Assembly: GCF_011762045.1 (NCBI RefSeq)
Contig: NZ_JAASQS010000001.1
Span: 62,001-126,000, forward strand
From: Rhizomicrobium electricum
Lineage (GTDB): Bacteria > Pseudomonadota > Alphaproteobacteria > Micropepsales > Micropepsaceae
DNA: 64,000 bases
Direction: 5' to 3'
Position numbers and translations under genes: made by a program. The notes under the pieces were generated by a model that saw nothing but the letters and a program-made list of their open reading frames with translations, was not told where the DNA came from and did not search any database. This document shows, in pieces, positions 44,881 to 53,705 of this stretch (its first letter is position 1; each line of letters begins with the position of its first letter).

Positions 44881-46770
44881 TTACCTCGTCAACGCGGCAT
44901 TGCCCCAGGTGACCACCGTGGGCTGTGCGTTGGGGGCCGTCGCGTTGCTGGCCACCAGTTCCACGATCTTCACGCCCTTGACCGAGGCCGTCAGCGTTTC
45001 CGGCTTTTCGCCATAGGCCTTGGGGGCCGACTTCGCCAGCAGCTTGCCGTCGCCGTAGACCGCGAAAGTTACCGGCCGCGAGGTGTCGAGGGTGGAATCG
45101 TCGACCCCGACCTCGGCCGTGAACGTGGTGGCGCCGTTATTGCGCACTTCCAGCCGCGAATTGGCGAGCACCCCCAGGCCGGTATCGAAGTCCTTGCCGC
45201 CGATCCGCAGCGATTGGCCGAACGGCGTGAAATCGGTCTGGGCCCCGCCCCAGCCGGCGTATTGCGGATGGGCGCCGTTGCCGCGCGTCGAACCCCAGGT
45301 CTGGAAGCGGAAGATGTAGGGATCGGGCTGGCGCGTCGTGACGCCGTCCACCGCCGGATTCACCCGGCCCGGCATTTCGGAGAGATAGAGGCCGTTCTTC
45401 AGCCGGTGCGGACCCTCGGCGGTGAAAATCAGCGTCTGGCGCGGCGCCACCTGGAACTTGGTTTCCTTTTTGATTTTCGTCTGCTGCTTGGTCCACAGAT
45501 CGGTCAGCGTGATGTCGCCGTCTTCGGCGAGCTTCATCTGCTGCGCCGTGAGATCGACTTCCGCCGGAGCAATGCCGCGGTTGAAGATCGCGACCGCCTT
45601 CTTGCCGCCCGCCAGACTCTTCACGAAAATCTGCACATTGTCGGCGTCGTAGGCGAGCGTCGCCTGATTGCCGTCCTTGTCCTGATTGATCGCGATGATG
45701 TCCTGGTTCGACACGATGTCGAGCAAGGGCTTGGGCATCTTGCGCACGTCGTTGCCGAGGATCAGCGGCGCGTTGGTGATCGCCCACAGCGCGAAGTGGG
45801 ACTTCGCTTCGGTCAGATGGTTCTCGTCGAACTCGCCGTAACCGACATAGAGCATGTCGGGATCGTTCCACGAACCGGGATGGGCATAGAGCGCGCGGCG
45901 CGAGGCGCTGTCGAAATTGTGCAGCATGCGCGTCCAGATCGGCCCGAGGTCGTCGCTGGTGCGCGAGATGTTGCCGACATCCTTGGCCCAGGTGCGCACG
46001 TCGGCGGCGCCCCAGACGCAGATCGAGAACAGGAAATCGTTGTTGGGCTTGTACTTTATCAACGCATCGCTGACGTCGGTGTAGAGCTTCTTCACGGCGC
46101 CCGCATCGGTGCCGTTGATCTGCCAGCCGATGATGAGCGGATCGAGCGTGCGATACTCGCCGGATTTGACTTGCGGCGCCTCGGGGAAGTAAGCGCGGAT
46201 GCCGCACGCATCGACCTTGATGTAATCGAAGCCCCATTCCTGCATGTAGAGCTTGATGTCCTGATCGGTGTGCCCGTAGAGACCGATCTCGCGCTCCGCC
46301 ATCGTGCCCTTGGGCAGATAGCCGTCCGGCGCCGGATAGGCCTGCGAACACGAATTGCGTCCGAGGTCCGAATAGATGCCGACCTTCAGGCCCAGCGCGT
46401 GAACCTTGTCGGTGAAGGGCTTGAAACTTGTGCCGACGCTGCCGCCGACCGCCGCCGAGGGAAACTGGTCGGTGCGGATCTGCATCCGTCCATCGGGCTG
46501 GCGCCGCTTATCCCACCAGCCATCATCCATGTTGACATAGCGATAGCCTTTGGCGGCGAGACCGGTTTTCTTCAGCGCCTCGGCAACGCCCAGTATGCGC
46601 TCTTCCGAAATGTTGGTGGCGAAGGTGTTCCACGAACTCCAGCCCATCGGCGGCGTCGCCGCGTTACCGGCCGTATAGCCGCTCCATTTTCCGGTCGGCG
46701 TGAGATCGGCGGCATAAGCGGTCCCGGCGAGAAGCACGGCCGCCAACGCGGCGAGTCTGGAAATGGGCAT
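44881..46770 (-). CDS. Alpha-galactosidase, GH27, with NPCBM domain
   Basis: A 629-residue secreted enzyme with a signal peptide (MPISRLAALAAVLLAGTAYA). The GH27 barrel (about 35-320) starts TPPMGWSSWNTF. The nucleophile Asp is in WGFDYIKVDACG (about 175) and the acid/base Asp in AHPGSWNDPDMLYVG. A beta domain (about 320-440) is followed by an NPCBM/NEW2 module with GWGGAQTDFTPFGQSLRIGGKDFDTGLG. It removes alpha-galactosyl side groups. It lies 34 bases after the GH31 gene, so they form an operon. Confidence 0.9.
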   Translation of the reverse strand: MPISRLAALAAVLLAGTAYAADLTPTGKWSGYTAGNAATPPMGWSSWNTFATNISEERILGVAEALKKTGLAAKGYRYVNMDDGWWDKRRQPDGRMQIRTDQFPSAAVGGSVGTSFKPFTDKVHALGLKVGIYSDLGRNSCSQAYPAPDGYLPKGTMAEREIGLYGHTDQDIKLYMQEWGFDYIKVDACGIRAYFPEAPQVKSGEYRTLDPLIIGWQINGTDAGAVKKLYTDVSDALIKYKPNNDFLFSICVWGAADVRTWAKDVGNISRTSDDLGPIWTRMLHNFDSASRRALYAHPGSWNDPDMLYVGYGEFDENHLTEAKSHFALWAITNAPLILGNDVRKMPKPLLDIVSNQDIIAINQDKDGNQATLAYDADNVQIFVKSLAGGKKAVAIFNRGIAPAEVDLTAQQMKLAEDGDITLTDLWTKQQTKIKKETKFQVAPRQTLIFTAEGPHRLKNGLYLSEMPGRVNPAVDGVTTRQPDPYIFRFQTWGSTRGNGAHPQYAGWGGAQTDFTPFGQSLRIGGKDFDTGLGVLANSRLEVRNNGATTFTAEVGVDDSTLDTSRPVTFAVYGDGKLLAKSAPKAYGEKPETLTASVKGVKIVELVASNATAPNAQPTVVTWGNAALTR

Positions 46771-46804
46771 GGTTTCGGTCCTTCCTGTTGTTCTCGTTAT
46801 CGGT

Positions 46805-49411
46805 TCAAAGCCTGACGCTGCGAGGCCGTCCTTCATAGGTCCCGGCGACCGGGGCCGCTTCGCCGTTGGCATCGATCAGCACGATCTGAAAACGCTGCGC
46901 CACGGGCATACCGGGATAATGTCCTTCGCGCGCTCCGAACGACAGCACGCGCGTCTTGTCGTCCCAAATCAGCGGCACGCGCGCAAACGCGCCCTTCTCG
47001 TAACCGTAATCGGTTCCGGCATCGTCGTAGAGTTCGAACACGCCGTCGGCCCCGGCATAAACGCGCAGCGTCAGTTCGCGGCCATCGGCTTCCGCCGTCG
47101 ATTGCACGACCGGCCCGAGCGGCACGATCGATCCGGCGCGCACATGCACCGGAATCCGCTTCTCCGCCGGCACATCGTGGCGCTTGCCGCCGGTGCGCCG
47201 CTCGCCAGTCCAGAAATCGTACCAGCCGCCCGGCATTTCCGGCAGATAAACCGGCCACGTCACGGCCTTCGCCGCCAGGACCGGCGCCACATGCAGCGCG
47301 CGCCCGCACATGAAGCTGTGCGCTTCATCGAGCGCCGCCGGATCGTGCGCGAAATCCATCACCAGCGGCCGCATCAGGCTGGTGCCGTACCGCGTGACCT
47401 CGGCCGCCGCGCTGTAGATGTACGGCAAAAGGCGATAGCGCCATTCGATCAGCGCCCGCACCTCTGCTTCCACCGCGGCGCCGTAGTGCCACGGCTCGGT
47501 GTTGGTCTGATAGCCGTGCACCCGCATCAGCGGCAGGAAGACGGAATACTGCATCCAGCGCAGCAGCACATCGCGATACGCGGGATCGGTGTACTGCGAC
47601 GGACCGGGACGGAAGAATCCGCCGGCATCGACTGTCCAATAGGGATGGCCCGCCGCCATCACGTTAAGCCCCGCCGGAATCTGCCGCTTCAACGTATCGA
47701 AATCGCAGCCGATATCGCCCGACCACACCGCCGAGGCATAACGCTGCTGACCGGGAAAGGCGCAGCGCGTCAGGATCATCACGCGACGGCCCGGCGCATC
47801 GCGGCGCTGGCCTTCATAGACGGTCCGGCTGACCTGCAGCGGATAGAACAGGCGCACTTTTTCGCCCGGACCGGCCGCGGTCGGCCGCCCGACGAGATCG
47901 TCGTTTTCCGGTTCGGTCGCATCCTGCCACCACGCATCGATACCGAGCGGCAACAGGCGATGGCGCATCGCGCCCCAATAAAAATCGGCCGCACGCGGAT
48001 TGAAGAAATCGATCCAGTCGGTATCCGGAATGAAGGCATTGCGCGCCGTGAAAGCCTGCCCCACTTCGCTTTTCTTGTCGGCCTTGGACCACACCGACAG
48101 CATGAAGCGGACATTCTCCGCATGCAGCTTGGCGGTCAGCGCGGCCGGATCGGGATAATCCTTCTCGTCGAAACGCATCGCGTTCCAGCCGTAGCGGCCC
48201 CAGTACTGCCAATCCTGCACGATGACATCGAGCGGGATTTTCCGTGACCGGAACTCCGCCGCATTGGCGAGAATTTCCTCCGACGAGTGATAGCGCTCGC
48301 GGCAATGGATGTAGCCGTAAGCCCATTTCGGCATCAGCGGCGCCTGCCCGGTCAGGCGGCGGTATTCGGCGAGAATGTCGTCGGCCTTGGGACCGGCGAT
48401 GACGATGTAGTCGATCGCCTCGGCCACCGGCGAAGCCAGCACGGTTTCGGGCTTCACCTTCGACCAGCCGAGCGTGGGCTTGTCGTTGGCGCTGCCCAGA
48501 ATGCGGATCTTGTGCGCCCCGGCACTGAGGTCGGCGAAAAAGCTCATGGTCGGCGGCAGCCACAGCGAGGTGATATCCACCGCCACGGCGCCGTCGATTT
48601 CGACATGGTGCTTGTGCGACATCGCCTGACCGACATCGATCTGAAAGCAGTAGCGGCCCGCTTCGGCCAGCGTCACGGTGCCTTCGAAAACGGCATCGCG
48701 GCGTTTCATGGCGGCATTGCCCGCCGTGGTGGTGACGTTGATCGTCTCGCCGCCTTCGGCATCACCGACATGAACCGGAACCATATGCTCCGTAGACGGA
48801 TTAAGTTCGGCCATGCCGGTGTTGTGCCACAGAAGGCCATAGCCCTTGCTCGACAACAGGAACGGCAGGCTGATCTGGGTATTCACCTGGGTCAGACGGC
48901 GCGCCAGCCCGCGCACATTCAAGTGTCCGTCCTGGAACTGCCCGGTGCCGTAAAGCCGCTCGTCCTCCGGCGAAGCAAACGCCTGGCGCACCGCGTAGGT
49001 CGGCGTGCCTTGCACCGTCGAGGCCGTCAGCACCCGCCCCGGCTTCTCCTTGAGCAGCACCGCGCCCTTGGCATCGGTGAAGGTCAGCGTGCCGTCGTCG
49101 GCCACGTTGCAGCGGATATGCTTCAGCGTCAGCGTCTTTGCCCCGCTGCCGCGCCCGCCAGCCGGTTTGACGGTCCGCGCATCGACCAGGATCGGACTTT
49201 TCGGCAACGCCCCATCGGGCGCAAACCGCACCCGGAACGCCCGCGAACTGAGAGCATAGATCGACAACACCCCGCCGCTGATGGCGCGCGCATAACAAGC
49301 GGTGTCGGCTTCTTTGGCGTCTGCGGATACCGCGGCTGCGGCAAGACCGGTCCCGGCCAGTTGCATGGCACTGCGCCGGGTCATCCCGTGCTTGACGTCA
49401 TCGCTGCTCAT
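46805..49411 (-). CDS. GH31 glycosidase (alpha-xylosidase-like) with inserted PA14 domain
   Basis: An 868-residue protein with a Tat-type signal peptide (MTRRSAMQLAGTGLAAAA, from residue 10). A PA14-like domain (about 215-320, with FEGTVTLAEAGRYCFQID and AGAHKIRILGSAND) is inserted before the barrel, as in alpha-xylosidases such as Cellvibrio Xyl31A. The nucleophile Asp is in DAWWQDATEPEND and the acid/base Asp in AVWSGDIGCDFDTL. A role in removing xylose from xyloglucan is likely; alpha-glucosidase is possible. The downstream GH27 alpha-galactosidase fits the same plant-polysaccharide diet. Confidence 0.88.
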   Translation of the reverse strand: MSSDDVKHGMTRRSAMQLAGTGLAAAAVSADAKEADTACYARAISGGVLSIYALSSRAFRVRFAPDGALPKSPILVDARTVKPAGGRGSGAKTLTLKHIRCNVADDGTLTFTDAKGAVLLKEKPGRVLTASTVQGTPTYAVRQAFASPEDERLYGTGQFQDGHLNVRGLARRLTQVNTQISLPFLLSSKGYGLLWHNTGMAELNPSTEHMVPVHVGDAEGGETINVTTTAGNAAMKRRDAVFEGTVTLAEAGRYCFQIDVGQAMSHKHHVEIDGAVAVDITSLWLPPTMSFFADLSAGAHKIRILGSANDKPTLGWSKVKPETVLASPVAEAIDYIVIAGPKADDILAEYRRLTGQAPLMPKWAYGYIHCRERYHSSEEILANAAEFRSRKIPLDVIVQDWQYWGRYGWNAMRFDEKDYPDPAALTAKLHAENVRFMLSVWSKADKKSEVGQAFTARNAFIPDTDWIDFFNPRAADFYWGAMRHRLLPLGIDAWWQDATEPENDDLVGRPTAAGPGEKVRLFYPLQVSRTVYEGQRRDAPGRRVMILTRCAFPGQQRYASAVWSGDIGCDFDTLKRQIPAGLNVMAAGHPYWTVDAGGFFRPGPSQYTDPAYRDVLLRWMQYSVFLPLMRVHGYQTNTEPWHYGAAVEAEVRALIEWRYRLLPYIYSAAAEVTRYGTSLMRPLVMDFAHDPAALDEAHSFMCGRALHVAPVLAAKAVTWPVYLPEMPGGWYDFWTGERRTGGKRHDVPAEKRIPVHVRAGSIVPLGPVVQSTAEADGRELTLRVYAGADGVFELYDDAGTDYGYEKGAFARVPLIWDDKTRVLSFGAREGHYPGMPVAQRFQIVLIDANGEAAPVAGTYEGRPRSVRL

Positions 49412-49560
49412 GTCCTGCCCCGGTCGGGTTCGGCCTCACATTAACTCGGACAAAAACCGATGCAATGCGGCAGACCCGCTGATTACCGGGAGGCGGTTTA
49501 TTTCGCTAACGCTCTGATGATCCGCGCCCTACACTTGGCGAATATCATCGGGGGGCTTTC

Positions 49561-50046
49561 ATGAAGTGGATGGTACTGGTTGGCGTGCTGATGCTTGCTC
49601 CCGCCGCCGCGCAGGACGTACCGCGTCATGTCTCGACAGCGGAGGATTGCGAAATCTTTGCGGTCGTAGCAAAGGCTCGCCTCGGCTGGACGGCGACCAA
49701 ACCGCCCGAAGGCAGCTTTTCCGCGGAAATTACGGAATACGATGGCGACCCAGCTGCTACCGGCAGACCCAACCGCACCTTCGTTGCGATTTGTCCGTGG
49801 AAGGAACTCGGGCTTGCAGAGCCGTCCGGCAACTCCAAACTCAAATGGTATTCGCTAGGTCGGCCCAAATATGCCGGCAACGGCTCCGCTTCGGTGCTGG
49901 TCAGCCGCACTGAATTTCAGGATGAAACCTACAGCACCGCGCCTCGCGTGGATTTCGAGGTATGTCACCTCTCGAAACGCGATAGCCGCTGGCAGATCAA
50001 GCAGTGTGCGAAGCCAGCGGGAAGCACCACCGTCTTTCACCCCTAG
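49561..50046 (+). CDS. Secreted protein, unknown function
   Basis: A 161-residue protein with a signal peptide (MKWMVLVGVLMLAPAAA). The mature part has four cysteines (EDCEIF, AICPWK, EVCHLS, KQCAKP), which could form two disulfides. VDFEVCHLSKRDSRWQIKQC is reminiscent of periplasmic proteins with a short beta fold. No family is recognised. The start is supported by GGGGGC upstream and by the signal peptide. It stands alone between two divergent regions. Confidence 0.6.
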   Translation: MKWMVLVGVLMLAPAAAQDVPRHVSTAEDCEIFAVVAKARLGWTATKPPEGSFSAEITEYDGDPAATGRPNRTFVAICPWKELGLAEPSGNSKLKWYSLGRPKYAGNGSASVLVSRTEFQDETYSTAPRVDFEVCHLSKRDSRWQIKQCAKPAGSTTVFHP

Positions 50047-50196
50047 CCCCCCGCAATCCCCCTCACCTTGACTTTTCGCCCTTCGTTCCCCATATGCGGT
50101 GCCATAGGACGAGCGGTGCCAATCCGGGTGCTGCTGGGCGCTTCAGAGGGCGCCCCTTGTAAACCAGGCGCGATTTTGCGCCGTCTAGGAGCGCTT

Positions 50197-52188
50197 TTGA
50201 GTGAAGTAACGACCGCCGGCACGGACGCCGGCCTGCTGGAAGACATCCATTCGGACCATTCCGTAAATTCTTCTCAACCGACTGAAATCATTCCCGAACC
50301 TGTACCCGCTCCGGCGCCTGTTGAGGCCGCTGTCGAGCCCCCCTCCCCGCCGCAAAAACCGGAAAGCGAACCCTCCGTTGAGGCCGCGGCCGAGGTGCCC
50401 CCTCCCTCCCTTCCGGAGGAAGTGCAGAACAATTCCGTTGCCGAAGTCGCTGCCGAACCGGCAACAATCGAACCGACGCCGGAAGCCGAGTCCGGCTTTG
50501 TCGGCTTAGGCCTGTCCGACGATTTGCTCCGGGCCGTGCACGAAGCCGGCTACCGCACCCCGACCCCGATCCAGGCCGAAGGCATCCCGCACGTCATGGC
50601 GCGCCGGGATATCATCGGCATCGCCCAGACCGGCACCGGCAAGACCGCCTCCTTCACCCTGCCGATGATCGAGATGCTGGCCCGCGGCCGCGCCAAGGCG
50701 CGGATGCCGCGCTCGCTCATTCTGGAACCGACCCGCGAGCTTGCCGCCCAGGTCGCCGAGAGTTTTGAGAAGTACGGTAAGTACAACAAACTTTCGATGG
50801 CGCTCTTGATCGGCGGCACGTCGTTCGACGAACAGGACCGCAAGATCGATCGCGGCGTCGACGTCTTGATCGCCACGCCGGGCCGCCTGCTCGACCATTT
50901 CGAACGCGGCAAGCTGATGATGACCCAGGTCCAGCTGCTCGTCATCGACGAAGCCGACCGCATGCTCGACATGGGCTTCATTCCCGACGTCGAACGCATC
51001 TGCAAGATGCTGCCGTTCACCCGCCAGACGCTGTTCTATTCGGCGACCATGCCGGCGGAAATCCGCCGCCTCACCGAACAGTTCCTGTCGAACCCGGTGC
51101 GGGTGGAAGTGGCCCGTCCCGCCACCACGGCCGACAACATCAAGCAGGAGCTGGTGCAGGTCCCCAACGACGAGTGGGCCAAGCGCGAAGCCCTGCGCAC
51201 GCTGATCAAGGAAGCCGGCGAGATCACCAACGCCATCGTCTTCTGCAACAAGAAGCACACGGTCGACATCGTGGCGAAATCGCTCTCCAAGCACGGCTTC
51301 AACGCCGCGCCGCTGCATGGCGATCTCGACCAGTCGGTCCGCACCAGGACGCTCGACGGTTTCCGCTCGGGCGAAATCACCATTCTCGTCGCTTCCGACG
51401 TGGCGGCGCGCGGCCTCGACATTCCCGCCGTCAGCCATGTCTTCAATTTCGACGTGCCCTATCACTGCGACGACTACGTCCATCGCGTCGGCCGCACCGG
51501 CCGCGCCGGGCGCAGCGGCGAAGCCTATATGCTGGTCACCAGCTCCGACGGCAAATACGTCGAAGCGATCGAAAAGCTGACCAAGACGAAGCTCACCAGC
51601 CGCAGCATCGACGGCCTTGCCGAGCAGGTGCGCGAGCGGCCGCCGCGGGAGAAGTTCCGCGATGGCCGCGGCGAACGTGGCCGCGGACGCGATCGCGACC
51701 GCCGCCACGGCGATCACCGCGACCGTCCGGTCAAGCCGCATGGCCAGGTTGCATCGATGGAGCCGGTGAAGCCGGTCGAAGAGTCGAAGCCGGTGGCTCA
51801 GCAGCCGCGCCCAGAGCCGCAACATCGCGAGTCGCAACATCGCGAACCGCAGCGTCCCGCCCGCCCCGATCATCGCCAGGATTTCCGCGCCCAGCAGAAC
51901 CGCCCGGAACCGGCGAAGAAGCAGGAGCCGGTGCATTACGCCCAGGCGTTCAAGAAATCCTCCGCGCCGCGCGTAGAAGTGACGCCCGTCGATGCGTCGC
52001 AACTGCCGGCCTTCCTTCTACGCCCGGTGAAACTGCCCAAGACGCCGGAAAAGAAGACGGTCGAGAAAAAGACTGCTGAAAAGCCTGTCGAAAAGCCGGT
52101 CGAAAAGGCGGCGGAGAAGACGGCGGAAAAGAAACCGCGGGCGCCGCGCAAGAAGGCGGCGAAGAAAGCGGAACCTGACGCGGTGTGA
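50197..52188 (+). CDS. DEAD-box RNA helicase, RhlE-like
   Basis: A 663-residue helicase with an unusual acidic and Pro/Glu-rich N-terminal extension of about 100 residues. Then come the Q motif GFVGLGLSDDLLRAVHEAGY, GIAQTGTGKTASFTLPM, LEPTRELAAQV, ATPGRLLDHF, VIDEADRMLDMGFIPD and FYSATM. ASDVAARGLDIPAV and HRVGRTGRAGRSG lie in the second domain. The last 160 or so residues are Arg-, then Pro-, then Lys-rich (KKTVEKKTAEKPVEKP-like) and probably disordered and RNA-binding. The start is TTG at 50197 with AGGAG upstream; the reading from 50068 has no start signal. Confidence 0.92.
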   Translation: MSEVTTAGTDAGLLEDIHSDHSVNSSQPTEIIPEPVPAPAPVEAAVEPPSPPQKPESEPSVEAAAEVPPPSLPEEVQNNSVAEVAAEPATIEPTPEAESGFVGLGLSDDLLRAVHEAGYRTPTPIQAEGIPHVMARRDIIGIAQTGTGKTASFTLPMIEMLARGRAKARMPRSLILEPTRELAAQVAESFEKYGKYNKLSMALLIGGTSFDEQDRKIDRGVDVLIATPGRLLDHFERGKLMMTQVQLLVIDEADRMLDMGFIPDVERICKMLPFTRQTLFYSATMPAEIRRLTEQFLSNPVRVEVARPATTADNIKQELVQVPNDEWAKREALRTLIKEAGEITNAIVFCNKKHTVDIVAKSLSKHGFNAAPLHGDLDQSVRTRTLDGFRSGEITILVASDVAARGLDIPAVSHVFNFDVPYHCDDYVHRVGRTGRAGRSGEAYMLVTSSDGKYVEAIEKLTKTKLTSRSIDGLAEQVRERPPREKFRDGRGERGRGRDRDRRHGDHRDRPVKPHGQVASMEPVKPVEESKPVAQQPRPEPQHRESQHREPQRPARPDHRQDFRAQQNRPEPAKKQEPVHYAQAFKKSSAPRVEVTPVDASQLPAFLLRPVKLPKTPEKKTVEKKTAEKPVEKPVEKAAEKTAEKKPRAPRKKAAKKAEPDAV

Positions 52189-52223
52189 ACGGTTCTTCCG
52201 GGGATGAACCCGGAGAAGCGATC

Positions 52224-52433
52224 ATGACCGCCAAGGTAAAGCGCGATGCGGACGGCGTAACCCATTCTAAGCCGGGCTCCGTCGATCAGCAGATGGAAGA
52301 CACGTTTCCGGCGAGCGATGCGCCATCCTTCGCTCCGGGCTCGGTCGGCGCGCCGGTCAATCGCGAAACTCCCGCGGTAGGCGTAAGTCACAAGGGCGAT
52401 AAGAAAAAAACGCCGTCCAAACCGGCGCCGTAA
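52224..52433 (+). CDS. Small hydrophilic conserved protein
   Basis: A 69-residue protein with VDQQMEDTFPASDAPSFAPGSVGAP in the middle. The EDTFPASDxPS motif is widespread in small proteobacterial proteins of unknown function. The protein is charged and probably disordered, with a Lys/Pro-rich end. GGAGAAG precedes the ATG. It follows the helicase gene by 35 bases and may share its transcript. Confidence 0.65.
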   Translation: MTAKVKRDADGVTHSKPGSVDQQMEDTFPASDAPSFAPGSVGAPVNRETPAVGVSHKGDKKKTPSKPAP

Positions 52434-52503
52434 GGCTGCGGCTTAACGGTTTCTTACCATCCTTCGGGCCACACTTCCTGCACGCTTCGGTGGTGGAGCG
52501 CTA

Positions 52504-53565
52504 GTGGGGACGACGGTGGCTGCACCTTCTCGCGAACAGGCTCTGGCGAAAACCGCGTTTGCCCTGATGGGCGACTGGAAAGTCGCGCCGACTCCCGAAA
52601 ACTACGAGCTGTTCTACGTGTACGCCGCCGGCACCAATGCCGCGCTCGGCAAGATCATCGACACCATGATCCGCGAGAAGACGCCGTTCACGCAGCCGTT
52701 CCTGCAGGGCTTGTGCAACCAGTTCCTCGCCCGCGAACGAACCGCCCAGACCATGGAAGACGTCGGCGCCGGCATCAGCGGCATGCTCGACGCGGTGATG
52801 GGCCGGTTGGAGCGGGCCGGCAAGGATGCCGGGGAATACGGCCGTACCCTGTCGGCGGCCAGCGGCGAACTTGGCGGCAACCAGTCTCCTGCCGCGGTGG
52901 CGAAGATGGTGGAACGCCTCGTCGGCGCCACCCACGCGATGGAAGCGCGGACCAAGGCGCTGGAGAGCGAATTGCAGCGCTCCTCCGAGCACGTCACCGA
53001 ACTCAAGACCCAGCTCGACACGGTTCGCAAGGAGAGCCGGATCGATCCTCTCACCGGGGTCGCCAACCGCAAAGCCTTCGACATCGAACTGCAAGCCGCC
53101 ATCAAGGACGCGCGCCAGGACGGTTCGTCGGTGGCGTTGATGATGTGCGACATCGATCACTTCAAGCGCTTCAACGACACCTGGGGCCATCAGACCGGCG
53201 ATCAGGTGCTGCGCCTCGTCGCCAATTGCCTGTCGGAAAACGTCAAGGGCCGCGATACCGCCGCCCGCTACGGCGGCGAAGAGTTCGTCGTCATCCTGCG
53301 CCAGACGCCGCTCGAGGGCGCCGCCAAGCTGGCCGAGCAGATCCGCGCCAATGTCGAGAACAAGAAGCTGGTCAAGAAGTCGACCGGCGATATCCTCGGC
53401 ACCATCACGATCTCGATCGGCGTGTCCCAGCTTCGCGACAACGATACGCCCGACCTCTTTTTGCAGCGCGCCGACCGCTCGCTCTACCGGGCCAAGAATA
53501 CCGGCCGCAATCGTGTCGTGACGGAAACCGACCTCGTCCGGACCGCAAGTTCGCACGCCGCCTGA
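52504..53565 (+). CDS. Diguanylate cyclase (GGDEF domain)
   Basis: A 353-residue cytoplasmic protein. The N-terminal half (about 1-165) is helical, ending in a coiled coil (MEARTKALESELQRSSEHVTELKTQLDTVRKESRIDPLTGVANRKAF), which should dimerise the enzyme. The GGDEF domain has ALMMCDIDHFKRFNDTWGH and the active loop RYGGEEFVVIL, so it should make c-di-GMP. At the inhibitory site KGRD stands in place of RxxD, suggesting weak or no product inhibition. The start is GTG at 52504, following TGGTGGAGCGCTA. No EAL domain is present. Confidence 0.92.
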   Translation: MGTTVAAPSREQALAKTAFALMGDWKVAPTPENYELFYVYAAGTNAALGKIIDTMIREKTPFTQPFLQGLCNQFLARERTAQTMEDVGAGISGMLDAVMGRLERAGKDAGEYGRTLSAASGELGGNQSPAAVAKMVERLVGATHAMEARTKALESELQRSSEHVTELKTQLDTVRKESRIDPLTGVANRKAFDIELQAAIKDARQDGSSVALMMCDIDHFKRFNDTWGHQTGDQVLRLVANCLSENVKGRDTAARYGGEEFVVILRQTPLEGAAKLAEQIRANVENKKLVKKSTGDILGTITISIGVSQLRDNDTPDLFLQRADRSLYRAKNTGRNRVVTETDLVRTASSHAA

Positions 53566-53633
53566 TCGGCTCTCCATTTTTCCCGCCAAACGGCCTATTT
53601 CTTAGGGGCTGCATCCCGATTCCGGGCAAATAG

Positions 53634-53680
53634 TCGCGAAACCGTGACTTGCACGTCAAACCGAGCCGTCCGCATTTTAG
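53634..53680 (+). promoter_or_regulatory. Candidate heat-shock-type promoter of the first M13 gene
   Basis: CTTG (53648-53651), a 17-base spacer, then CCGCATTT (53670-53677). It is preceded by GCGAAACCGTGA, which is also present before the second M13 gene at nearly the same distance from its start. The layout resembles alphaproteobacterial RpoH promoters (CTTG-N17-CCCTATNT). Confidence 0.45.
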
Positions 53681-53705
53681 TGGGCTCAATTTTTGGAGTT
53701 TTTGC

